5,980 nt of DNA, from assembly GCA_964520785.1 (NCBI GenBank), contig CAZFQG010000275.1, positions 1 to 5,980 on the forward strand, read 5' to 3'. The notes under the pieces were generated by a model. The model ran no database searches, was not told where the DNA came from, and saw nothing but the letters and a program-made list of their open reading frames with translations. Made by a program: the position numbers and the translations under genes. Each line of letters opens with the position of its first letter. Positions within the stretch are counted from its first letter, which is position 1. This document shows, in pieces, positions 1-5,980 of this stretch. This stretch comes from CAZFQG01 sp964520785. Lineage in GTDB: Bacteria > Planctomycetota > Planctomycetia > Pirellulales > Thermoguttaceae.

Positions 1-2600
1 GAAACCCAAACGTCAACCCCAATTCCTACGTTTGACGAAGCACTAGGCGGCCGGTCGGACCGTATTCCCCGTCCGACCGGCTTTGCGGACCGTGCTCCGC
101 CGGAGACACACGGCCGATGTAACCGCTCCAGGAACACCATCACGGCCTTCAAGTCCGGTTGCACCACCACTTGCGGCCGCGAGACCAGGGCCTCCGCCCG
201 GGCGGCCGTTTCGGCGGGCGTCTTATTTTCGGGGCTCCATGCCAGATCGAACTGGAACTCGAACGCCCCGTGCGCGTCGGCGACGAAGTTGGTGAACCAA
301 GTGTTGTCGAAGGCATAGGCGTAGATCCGCCCCGGGTGCTCGGGGATGTCCTTCGTGTTCCAGCCGGGGCGGGGGGTGCCGAAGCGGACGAGAGGGACAT
401 CGCGAGACATCCAAAGGTGTTCCCCGCCGTCGCCGGAATAACTGACCCAGCCGTCGATTCCGTAGTAGTCGCGGCAGGTGTTCGGCAGTTGGTCCTCCCA
501 AACGCGAAAAGGCATTCCGCCGCAACTGGCAAGCGGCGTTTCGCGGCGGGGAAGGTCGAACCCGATCAGGAACCACTCCGGTCTCTCGCACGAGGTCCGG
601 TGGAAGCGGACCGTCACCCTCGCTCGCGGCTCGGCGTGGAAGAGTTCCAGCGTCCGCGTTCCCCAAGCCAGCCGAGGATGCGCGACGCGTTGCGAGAAAA
701 AGGTCGTGTGGGCGTTTTCTTCCACCCGGACCTCCCCTACCGGCTCGGCGCGCGTGACCGTCATCTCCTTCTCGCCCCGCTCGGCACTATGCCGCACGGC
801 CGTCAGATCCCAACGCGGGGAGAAGCCCTCCAGGCCGATGCCAATCACTTCGCCGACCTCGCCGTCAAAGAGCGGCCTCTTCATTCCCGGCCACGTCGCC
901 CGGACGGGCCAGCCGTCGGCGTCCTTCTCAACGCGAATCGCCGACTTCGCTTCGGGCTCGTTCACGGTGTCGGAGGACCAGGAGTATCGGCGGATCTCGC
1001 CAGGCTTCAGTTCGGAAACCCAAAAACGGACCTCCCGGTCCGGAACGAGATCGGCCACCGTCTCGGACGTGTTCTCGTACGTGATCTGCGCCGGTCCGCT
1101 TGGTCGCGAGAACTGAGCGTAACCGGCGCGAAACTCCAGGGGAGTCCGCTCGCCGCTTTCGGGGTCGACCAGGGAACGATAGTCCCCTCGCAATGCAGTG
1201 CTCGGCATCGTCACCCAGCCATTCACGTTCGCCGCGGCCGTATTGACGACATAGACGCCGGATTCGCGCGGATAAATCGCCGTCCGGGCGCGCCGTGCGA
1301 GCAGCAGTTTGGCCATGGCCAGGGCGTGGTAGGCGCTTCGGGATTTCTCGTTGTACTGTCCCCAAGTGTCGATCTCATGGGGAAGACCGATGCTGTCCGC
1401 CGACCCCCACGTGTGCTCGTCGAACAGGCAGAGCGACCGTTGGATCTCGTCGGTCGCGCGATCCGCGGCCGGGTCGAGCGGCCCCCAGGCCGGACTGTTG
1501 GCGGCCGCGACGAGCCGTTTCGCCTTCCGCGAGGCGGCCACGGCGCGCGGATCGGAGGCGGACCCGTTAGCCCACCAGTCGGTCCATTCTCCTGCATGCT
1601 CCTGAATACGCTCGCCGACGTCCGCTTCGAGCGATTTCAGCGCCGCGACGGCGGTCGAGAGTCGCAATTCCGGCGAAAGCTCCAGCCGATTCCACGCCGC
1701 GACGAAATCGGCCAAGGCCGGAAACGGCGGGTCGTTATCCATCCGCCATTCGTTCGTGATCGACAGCGGGAGCGTCGGATAGTCGTAGCCGGACGCCTCC
1801 AGGTCGCGCAAAGTCGCCAGAAGATGCGCGTGCGCCGCTCGAACGGACGCATCATCGGCGCGGAAGAAATCGCCCGGTCTGGCGGGCCGATATCGAGTAT
1901 CCGTGGCCTCGGGGACGGGGCCGCGGCGCCAGGTATGCGGATGGAAGTAGTAATAGCCCCGCGCATAGTGTTCCCCCACCCAGACGAAGACGCGGCGGCC
2001 GTCGGGCATCCTCCACCAAAACGCGCTGGGTTGGCGGAACGGGGGCGCACCGTTCGTCCCGTTGATCCCGGTCCAGAGGTATTCCGCGCCGCGGTCGAGC
2101 ATCGCCATCGCTCCGGCTCGCGGAAAACCGTTGACGTCGTTTTGGATTCCTACCGCCGGTTTCGCGCCGTTCCAGATATCTTCCGGCAGCCAATGGAGCA
2201 TCGTCCGCCACTGGGCGGCGTCCAACAGGGGCGTTTGATTCATCGCCAGGGCGGAGATTTCCAGCCGGCCGGTGTCGATCGCCTGGAGCAGGTCCCTCCG
2301 CCGCTCGGGCGGGGCCGCCCGCCACCAGTCGTCGACCGTCACCGTCGCCTCGGCGGTCCAACGGAACCGGGCTTTTTCCGGCATGGCGCCGCTCGCCAGA
2401 ACCGCGTCGATCGCGATATCCAGGTACCGCTTCTGCAGCTCCCTCGTCGCGGCCGGGTGGTCGGTGAAACCGATGTCGGTGTGCGTCATATGGACCAGAT
2501 CGACGCGGCGGACGCGGGACGGTTCCTTGGCGAAGCCGGCCTGCACGACGATGAATACCGCCGCGGCGGCCGCGGCGGAGTGGATGTTCACGTATCGCAT
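1..2600 (-). CDS. Secreted GH38-like (DUF5054-like) glycoside hydrolase, C-terminus beyond window
   Basis: An open frame of 866 codons runs without a stop to the left edge, so the 3' end is missing. Residues 1-24 form a signal peptide (Ala-rich hydrophobic core, likely cut after GFA), so the protein is exported. The N-terminal domain has the marks of family 38 alpha-mannosidase-like enzymes: HMTHTDIGFTD at 37-47, where H40 and D42 match the HxD zinc ligands; IQNDVNGFP at 152-160, where D155 matches the nucleophile and zinc-ligand Asp; and LFDEHTWGSAD near 392-402, where H396 may be the last zinc ligand. A beta-rich C-terminal half ends with a GH38-type block near 757-777 (YAFDNTWFTNFVAD). By family it should cleave glycosidic bonds outside the cytoplasm; the substrate cannot be read from sequence. 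HTDIGF replaces the classical HxDxGW, so it belongs to a divergent branch. The start at 2600 is chosen because GAGGTG lies 7 nt upstream. The last ~36 visible residues look unrelated to the family. Confidence 0.85.
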   Translation of the reverse strand, partial: MRYVNIHSAAAAAAVFIVVQAGFAKEPSRVRRVDLVHMTHTDIGFTDHPAATRELQKRYLDIAIDAVLASGAMPEKARFRWTAEATVTVDDWWRAAPPERRRDLLQAIDTGRLEISALAMNQTPLLDAAQWRTMLHWLPEDIWNGAKPAVGIQNDVNGFPRAGAMAMLDRGAEYLWTGINGTNGAPPFRQPSAFWWRMPDGRRVFVWVGEHYARGYYYFHPHTWRRGPVPEATDTRYRPARPGDFFRADDASVRAAHAHLLATLRDLEASGYDYPTLPLSITNEWRMDNDPPFPALADFVAAWNRLELSPELRLSTAVAALKSLEADVGERIQEHAGEWTDWWANGSASDPRAVAASRKAKRLVAAANSPAWGPLDPAADRATDEIQRSLCLFDEHTWGSADSIGLPHEIDTWGQYNEKSRSAYHALAMAKLLLARRARTAIYPRESGVYVVNTAAANVNGWVTMPSTALRGDYRSLVDPESGERTPLEFRAGYAQFSRPSGPAQITYENTSETVADLVPDREVRFWVSELKPGEIRRYSWSSDTVNEPEAKSAIRVEKDADGWPVRATWPGMKRPLFDGEVGEVIGIGLEGFSPRWDLTAVRHSAERGEKEMTVTRAEPVGEVRVEENAHTTFFSQRVAHPRLAWGTRTLELFHAEPRARVTVRFHRTSCERPEWFLIGFDLPRRETPLASCGGMPFRVWEDQLPNTCRDYYGIDGWVSYSGDGGEHLWMSRDVPLVRFGTPRPGWNTKDIPEHPGRIYAYAFDNTWFTNFVADAHGAFEFQFDLAWSPENKTPAETAARAEALVSRPQVVVQPDLKAVMVFLERLHRPCVSGGARSAKPVGRGIRSDRPPSASSNVGIGVDVWV
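50..81. repeat. Perfect 11-bp inverted repeat (hairpin) in the 3' part of the GH38-like frame
   Basis: The arms at 50-60 (GCCGGTCGGAC) and 71-81 (its exact reverse complement) enclose a 10-nt loop at 61-70. The stem is very GC-rich. The octamer CGGACCGT occurs at 56-63 and again at 86-93. A smaller inverted repeat pairs 11-16 with 32-37. In the minus-strand direction no T-run follows the stem, so it is not a standard intrinsic terminator. It could be a REP-like palindrome, a terminator variant or a chance structure. It lies inside the open frame, in a part where the predicted protein no longer resembles its family. Confidence 0.7.
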
Positions 2601-2897
2601 CAAAAAACACCTCATAATATCCGAATTCGGTCTCGAACCGTTTCGCCGCCTCTTGCCCCGGCGTCGGCCGAACCGACCGAAACACGTCTAGCGGCGTCTC
2701 GCGAACCAACCAACGAGCTCGCCGTTCCGAATCTCACGCGTCGGACATGCCGGTCGATGGCTGACCGAATCATTCCGATCTACTTGGGAACCCGAAGCAG
2801 GCAAAGGCATGAAGGGGGATCAGTTTCGACTCGGAGACCACGACGATAAAAGGGCGGACACCGGAAGTCGCGGTTATGATTCCGGAAGAACCGGGCC
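2601..2897. other. Intergenic spacer, no supported gene
   Basis: About 297 nt separate the stop of the Ntn hydrolase gene from the start of the GH38-like gene; both are read from the minus strand. Short frames here give Arg/Pro-rich translations with no recognisable motif. The promoter of the GH38-like gene probably lies here. The best pair I can see on the minus strand is TTGCCT (2799-2804) and TAGATC (2777-2782) with a 16-nt spacer, which is weak and would imply a leader of about 170 nt. Just after the hydrolase stop there is a short CCGG-TTCTT-CCGG stem without a T-run, so a terminator is not convincing. The length of the gap suggests that the two genes are transcribed separately. Confidence 0.5.
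2608..2613 (-). promoter_or_regulatory. Ribosome binding site that sets the GH38-like start at 2600
   Basis: GAGGTG on the minus strand is followed by seven bases (mostly T) and then the ATG at 2600. An in-frame ATG also exists at 2615, which would add five residues, but it overlaps this Shine-Dalgarno and has no good one of its own. The 2600 start also gives a compact signal peptide. Confidence 0.6.
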
Positions 2898-4235
2898 TCA
2901 CAACAAGGACGCCCCTTCCTCCGAAAGCCTCCTCGCGACGGTCTCGGCCCGCTCTTGGTCACCGGCGTCCAAAGCGGCGTTAATCTCCTTCGATGCTTCG
3001 TCGGCCATGGCGTACAGTTTGGCCTGAATCTCGTCACGTCGCTCGGTCTCGGCCGGGGAAAGCCGCATCGGCTTGCCGTAGTTCTTGTCTTGGACGTCCT
3101 TCGACAAATCGTACCACCTCCAAAACGAAGATCCGTCGAGCATCGACGGAGGAGTGGCCGGCGATGGCGCGAAGAACGGAACGTACGGAGACCAGGACGG
3201 AATCGCGAACCACGTCTGATTCCGCCTCGCCGGGTCTCCCGGATCGATACGGACCGTCATGGACGACACGCTCGATGGAAAACACATTGACGGATGCGTG
3301 GAGGCCGCGTGCATATCGGGAACCGTGATTCTCCCTTTCTTCTTCTTGATGATGTCCGCGCCGGGAGTATCTTCGCGGACCGAGAACGCGATGTCGTCTT
3401 GAACGAACCAGTGTTCCTCCTCATAGTTGTTCTGGCGGACCCGGAGCCCCTTCCCCAACCGGTCAGCGAAGCTCCAGTTCGTCCCACTGGATGCCCCGCC
3501 CGCGTACCAACCGTCACGGATCGTCATTTGTATGATTTCGAGAGCGTCCTCGACTCGTTCGGCCCTCTCCGCGATGAGTCGAAGGATATACGGATTCATC
3601 ACCCCGTCCCCCTTCGGTTTCTTCACCTTCAGGCCGCCCATATCGGCCGAGCCGGCCACGCCGTGCTGGTTGACCATCATCATTACGCCCACGTCGCTGG
3701 TGTCTCCGGTCGCATGAAAGGCCGCCGGCTCCGAAGCGTGACGAAGCGCTTTCCAGTAGGCGCATTGCCCGCGGACCTGATTGTCGCGCGTCTTGTGAAA
3801 GAGGGGCGCACCGTCGGCGGTCGCGTCGCCGACCGCCAAAAACGAAGTGCATTCCTGCACGAAGAAGATGGACCGGTACTTTCCGGCCTGAAACGCCATG
3901 TAAAGCTCGGGATCGACCGCCGCCGCCTCGGCGCAGGCGGCGAATTCACCTTCCCACGCGGGGGCCAACTTTTTGATAAATCGCCGTAGCGGTTCGCTCT
4001 TGGCGATCATCCCTCGATCGTCCAGCCCTTTCTCGCGCCACGCCCCGAGAAGCGCGTTCATGTGTTCGCGAATGTCGCCGGCGTTGATTTCACCGAATCG
4101 CCGCCCCACTTCTTCCGGCGTGCCGCACAGGGATACACTCCCCGAGGCCGCCGGAGCCGCCGGGACAAATCGCCGAATCATGGAGACTGCAAGGGTCGTG
4201 CCGGAAGCCAATAGGAAGTTTCGTCGGTTCAACAT
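2898..4235 (-). CDS. Tat-exported Ntn hydrolase, C45/C69-like (acyltransferase/amidohydrolase type)
   Basis: A 445-residue protein. Residues 2-30 form a twin-arginine signal: RRNFLL at 4-9, a hydrophobic core, then an AAPAA cleavage region, so it should be exported folded. The core resembles the penicillin acylase/acyltransferase (C45) and C69 dipeptidase group, enzymes that mature by self-cleavage to expose an N-terminal Cys. The probable nucleophile is C129 in ECTSFLAVGDATADG, followed 22 residues later by D151 in HKTRDN, the counterpart of the family's GRNxD element. MVNQHGVAG (187-195) fits the conserved Asn-containing oxyanion strand, and GTNWSFAD (251-258) fits the later conserved strand. 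Known members hydrolyse or transfer acyl groups on amides; the substrate here is unknown. I chose the ATG at 4235 because the Tat motif follows at once and GAGAG lies 6 nt upstream. A TTG start at 4352 would add 39 residues but overlaps the likely promoter. The charged C-terminal tail looks helical. Confidence 0.82.
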   Translation of the reverse strand: MLNRRNFLLASGTTLAVSMIRRFVPAAPAASGSVSLCGTPEEVGRRFGEINAGDIREHMNALLGAWREKGLDDRGMIAKSEPLRRFIKKLAPAWEGEFAACAEAAAVDPELYMAFQAGKYRSIFFVQECTSFLAVGDATADGAPLFHKTRDNQVRGQCAYWKALRHASEPAAFHATGDTSDVGVMMMVNQHGVAGSADMGGLKVKKPKGDGVMNPYILRLIAERAERVEDALEIIQMTIRDGWYAGGASSGTNWSFADRLGKGLRVRQNNYEEEHWFVQDDIAFSVREDTPGADIIKKKKGRITVPDMHAASTHPSMCFPSSVSSMTVRIDPGDPARRNQTWFAIPSWSPYVPFFAPSPATPPSMLDGSSFWRWYDLSKDVQDKNYGKPMRLSPAETERRDEIQAKLYAMADEASKEINAALDAGDQERAETVARRLSEEGASLL

Positions 4236-4323
4236 CTTGGACTCTCGCTGGAAACGTCGTAATACCAGAAGACCCGTTCGCAAAAATGCATACGCAAATC
4301 CATTTCGCAATACGGTAATTTCC

Positions 4324-4352
4324 ATCCTACACGAGAATAACGCCCCCCTCAA
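4324..4352 (-). promoter_or_regulatory. Candidate sigma70-like promoter for the Ntn hydrolase gene
   Basis: On the minus strand, TTGAGG (4347-4352) and TAGGAT (4324-4329) are separated by exactly 17 nt. Transcription would begin near 4317 and leave a leader of about 80 nt before the ATG at 4235. The region is clearly richer in A+T than its surroundings. The match is partial and not experimentally tested. Confidence 0.4.
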
Positions 4353-4387
4353 TAGACTCCACTCTTTCGGGGCATTGCCCCCTCGTA

Positions 4388-4416
4388 TTGTCCCGTTCGA
4401 AGAAAGTCACTAGAAT
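4388..4416 (+). promoter_or_regulatory. Candidate sigma70-like promoter for the small zinc-ribbon protein
   Basis: TTGTCC (4388-4393) and TAGAAT (4411-4416) are separated by exactly 17 nt. A start near 4423 would leave a leader of about 30 nt, with the Shine-Dalgarno at 4442-4447. It is arranged divergently with the minus-strand promoter at 4324-4352; the two -35 boxes are 35 nt apart, so a shared regulator could act on both. Confidence 0.5.
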
Positions 4417-4441
4417 CACGGGAGATCGAGTCGTGGTTTTC

Positions 4442-4447
4442 GAGGAG
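4442..4447 (+). promoter_or_regulatory. Ribosome binding site deciding the start at 4455
   Basis: GAGGAG sits 1 nt before an ATG at 4449 and 7 nt before a second in-frame ATG at 4455. The normal spacing favours the second ATG, which makes the protein two residues shorter. Confidence 0.65.
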
Positions 4448-4454
4448 TATGGCG

Positions 4455-4649
4455 ATGTCCATCCAACAGAGGCAGGGGTTCTGCCGTCACTGCAACCGGT
4501 CCGTCCTGGCGACGCGCAACGGGTGCAACCATTTGATTCATGCGATCGTGACGATATTCCTGTGTGGACTGTGGCTTCCGGTTTGGATCATTGCCGCAGC
4601 TCGCGTGGGTCCATATCTCTGCCCCCAGTGCGGTTCACCGGTGGATTGA
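4455..4649 (+). CDS. Small membrane protein with paired CxxC zinc knuckles around one hydrophobic segment
   Basis: The 64-residue protein has CRHC at 10-13 near its N-terminus and CPQC at 56-59 near its C-terminus. Between them lies a hydrophobic stretch of about 24 residues (roughly 26-49) containing GLWLPVW. The two CxxC pairs could join to bind one zinc ion, as in a split zinc ribbon, with the hydrophobic part as a membrane hairpin or single span; this topology recalls LITAF-like domains but is an inference. N22-H29 (NGCNHLIH) adds further Cys and His residues. Promoter, Shine-Dalgarno spacing and amino acid composition all support a real gene despite its size. No enzyme motif is present and I do not assign a function. 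It stands alone on the plus strand between divergent and convergent neighbours. Downstream, GCCG-GGCATT-CGGC (about 4690-4703) followed by GTTTT could be a weak terminator. Confidence 0.75.
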   Translation: MSIQQRQGFCRHCNRSVLATRNGCNHLIHAIVTIFLCGLWLPVWIIAAARVGPYLCPQCGSPVD

Positions 4650-4707
4650 AGTAGCCCCTCGATGAAGATTCCGCGGCGGCGGTCGGCAAGCCGGGCATTC
4701 GGCGTTT

Positions 4708-5172
4708 TCAGTTCACTGTCGCGTGGACGCTTCCGATCACGCGTTCGAGGTCACCCGCTTCGGTCGCCGCGACGAAGGCCTGCCAGTCGGGGTAGATCGC
4801 ATGGCTGAGAAAGCGAACGGCCCAGTTGACGGTGAGGGGGCTGATGGTGATGACGGCGGCCCCATGCGTATAAGCCTCCCACATCTCGATCGCCGTGCCC
4901 ATGCTTGCTTGGGGGACGAAGGCAAGGAGGACGTCGATCTCGCGGCACATCGCGTTGTGCATGAAGAAGACTTTTCGGCCGGTTTCGTCGTCGTATTCGA
5001 GCGAACCGTCGTGCGCGGCGAGTGGATCGTAGACGATGCCGGTCGGAAAGTGGGTCCCGATCAGGTCCTTGACCTCGGCGCGATAAGACTGGTCGTGCAA
5101 CCGGGCCTCGAAATGGGAGCCCTGCATGATCCCGGCAATGAAGAAACGGAGCGGTTTTTCGGATTCATTCAT
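4708..5172 (-). CDS. Nucleoside 2-deoxyribosyltransferase-like protein
   Basis: A soluble 154-residue protein without signal peptide or membrane segment. It begins with a beta-strand and glycine turn, FFIAGIMQGS (10-19). A YDPL element follows at 48-51, then an Asp-led strand DVLLAFVPQ (80-88), then MGTAIEMWEAYTHG (91-104). The last part resembles the GTxxExGxA element of the nucleoside 2-deoxyribosyltransferase fold, whose Glu is the nucleophile; E96 is the best candidate, with E99 close by. Family members move or hydrolyse base-sugar bonds of nucleosides or nucleotides. The length suits that fold (about 150 residues). The match is by pattern only, so a binding rather than catalytic role is possible. 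It starts 33 nt after the exbD stop on the same strand and probably belongs to that operon. A GGAG lies 14 nt before the ATG, farther than usual. Confidence 0.65.
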   Translation of the reverse strand: MNESEKPLRFFIAGIMQGSHFEARLHDQSYRAEVKDLIGTHFPTGIVYDPLAAHDGSLEYDDETGRKVFFMHNAMCREIDVLLAFVPQASMGTAIEMWEAYTHGAAVITISPLTVNWAVRFLSHAIYPDWQAFVAATEAGDLERVIGSVHATVN

Positions 5173-5205
5173 GGGTCGTTTATTATCTCCAGTCGCCGAC
5201 GTGCG

Positions 5206-5634
5206 TCATTCCGGCGTGACCGCGAACGTGACCTTCCAGACCCCCTCCTTGGCACAGGCCAGCATCAGCGGCTCGACCGCCGCGTAAGGCGTGAGGCGGT
5301 CGACCCGCAGGCGGATCTCGAGCGGTTGGTCGCTTCGGTCGCGCTCGAAGGCAATCAGCCCGGCGGCCTCCGGGACCGGCATCCTTCGACCGGCGACCAT
5401 GACGTCGGCGCGGCCCTCTTCCGGCGGAAGGACGTTGAGAACCACGCGCCGGACGTTCTCTTCCTCGGCCGTTTCCCGGCCGGTGGCGGCTCGCGGCAGG
5501 TCCAATTCGGTCTGAACTTCCTGTTTGGCCAGGTGACTCGATACCAGAAAGAAAATGATCAAGAGGAAGACGACGTCGATCATTGGGGTCATATTGAACC
5601 CGACTTCCGAGCGCCGGGAGACGAGGGGACGCAT
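5206..5634 (-). CDS. exbD: ExbD/TolR family biopolymer transport protein
   Basis: A 142-residue protein of the usual family size. A short cytoplasmic N-terminus is followed by NMTPMIDVVFLLIIFFLV at 14-31, the single membrane helix that carries the essential Asp (D20), which takes part in proton flow through the ExbB pore. The rest is the periplasmic domain, ending with a Leu-rich helix and a WKVTFAV strand (133-139) typical of the family. With ExbB it forms the inner-membrane motor that passes proton-motive force to TonB-type or similar partners. Its ATG overlaps the exbB stop by one base (TGATG), which implies translational coupling. It could equally be called TolR-like; no tonB, tolA, tolB or pal gene is visible to decide. 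Confidence 0.92.
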   Translation of the reverse strand: MRPLVSRRSEVGFNMTPMIDVVFLLIIFFLVSSHLAKQEVQTELDLPRAATGRETAEEENVRRVVLNVLPPEEGRADVMVAGRRMPVPEAAGLIAFERDRSDQPLEIRLRVDRLTPYAAVEPLMLACAKEGVWKVTFAVTPE

Positions 5635-5980
5635 CAGCCAGACCCTCCGATGGGTGGAGGAGACGACGCCGGTCGCGTTCGCCGACCAGTCGCGGCCCTC
5701 TTCAGCGGCCGCATCGCCCTCATCGCTTCGTAGGAGGCCTCCGCGACAAGGTGGTCCACGCGGTTGCGGAAAATGGCGAAGAAACCCAGTGCCGGAATCG
5801 CGACGATGAGTCCTTCGACGGTGGTCACCAGCGCCAAATATATCCCTTCCGCCAAGTCACCGGCGCGCGCGGCGCCTTGCGTGTCGGCCACCTCCCGGAA
5901 GGCGAGAATCATTCCGACAACCGTCCCGAGCAGCCCCAGCATGGGGGCGATATTTCCGATGACCGAAAGGTACTCGATCT
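5634..5980 (-). CDS. exbB: ExbB/TolQ/MotA-family proton channel protein, N-terminus beyond window
   Basis: Only the last 114 residues are visible; the frame is open to the right edge. They contain the two C-terminal membrane helices of the family: IAPMLGLLGTVVGMILAF (10-27) and LALVTTVEGLIVAIPALGFF (48-67). The Thr pair at 52-53 falls where family members carry a conserved polar residue lining the proton path, and GLLGTVVGM is a hallmark of the MotA/TolQ/ExbB group. After the last helix comes a basic, then Pro/Ser/Gly-rich cytoplasmic tail (SSPPPIGGSG at the end), longer and more disordered than in the enterobacterial protein. The gene leads a minus-strand set with exbD and the transferase-like gene. 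The operon promoter lies outside the window. Confidence 0.9.
   Translation of the reverse strand, partial: IEYLSVIGNIAPMLGLLGTVVGMILAFREVADTQGAARAGDLAEGIYLALVTTVEGLIVAIPALGFFAIFRNRVDHLVAEASYEAMRAMRPLKRAATGRRTRPASSPPPIGGSG

Noticed and set aside
50..81. Inverted repeat read as a classical rho-independent terminator
   Set aside because: The stem is strong, but no T-run follows on either strand and the GH38-like reading frame continues through it.
2614..2619. TATTAT on the minus strand as a -10 box for the GH38-like gene
   Set aside because: No -35 match lies 16-18 nt upstream, and a start site there would fall in or after the Shine-Dalgarno at 2608-2613.
1852..2709. Minus-strand frame of 285 codons starting upstream of the GH38-like gene
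   Set aside because: It is out of frame with the GH38-like protein, strongly Arg/Pro-rich, and has no motif; it is a frame-shifted shadow.
159..2849. A very long plus-strand open frame (896 codons) covering the left half of the window
   Set aside because: It lies antisense to the GH38-like gene. Its translation is rich in Arg, Pro and Gly with no domain or motif, as expected from the reverse strand of a GC-rich gene, whereas the minus-strand frame has a signal peptide, zinc motifs and family blocks.
3294..3989. Plus-strand open frame of 231 codons within the Ntn hydrolase gene
   Set aside because: It is an antisense shadow of a gene that has a clear Tat signal and catalytic motifs.
4236..4352. 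N-terminal extension of the Ntn hydrolase from a TTG start at 4352
   Set aside because: The added 39 residues would put the Tat motif inside the protein, and the start codon overlaps the candidate -35 box. The ATG at 4235 has a Shine-Dalgarno-like GAGAG.
4723..5733. Plus-strand open frame of 336 codons across the exbD and transferase-like genes
   Set aside because: It is antisense to two recognisable proteins, and its Asp/Arg/Gly-rich translation contains no known motif.
1..5980. CRISPR array, insertion sequence or tRNA gene
   Set aside because: I saw no regularly spaced direct repeats, no transposase motif or paired terminal repeats, and no cloverleaf-like segment on either strand.

Overview
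The window is GC-rich. It encodes secreted and envelope proteins in a style typical of Planctomycetes or a related environmental lineage: a Tat-exported hydrolase, a large secreted glycosidase-like protein, and an ExbB/ExbD pair with a Pro/Ser/Gly-rich ExbB tail. The lineage call is an inference from style, not from a marker gene. No rRNA, tRNA, CRISPR array, transposase or phage gene is visible.

Layout. (1) Positions 1-2600, minus strand: a large secreted glycoside hydrolase family 38-like (DUF5054-like) protein that runs off the left edge. Its last visible codons lie in a repeat-rich, hairpin-bearing stretch that looks unlike the rest of the protein. (2) 2601-2897: a spacer without a convincing gene. 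(3) 2898-4235, minus strand: a Tat-exported N-terminal-nucleophile hydrolase of the C45/C69 type with a candidate sigma70-like promoter. (4) 4236-4454: a divergent intergenic region that also carries a good promoter on the plus strand. (5) 4455-4649, plus strand: a 64-residue membrane protein made of two CxxC knuckles around one hydrophobic segment. (6) 4708-5980, minus strand: a three-gene set read from the right edge leftward, exbB (5' end missing), exbD (overlapping exbB by one base) and a nucleoside 2-deoxyribosyltransferase-like protein 33 nt downstream.

How the genes may work together. ExbB and ExbD form a proton-driven inner-membrane motor that energises outer-membrane transport or envelope processes. 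The two exported hydrolases would act on glycans and on amide-linked compounds outside the cytoplasm. These roles suit a heterotroph that scavenges polymers, but no direct functional link between the hydrolases and the motor is visible. The nucleotide-type enzyme in the motor operon and the small zinc-ribbon membrane protein are the least explained genes. I found no clear sign of a wholly new multi-gene system. The unusual points are the hairpin-bearing tail of the GH38-like gene, the company kept by exbBD, and the tiny zinc-ribbon protein.
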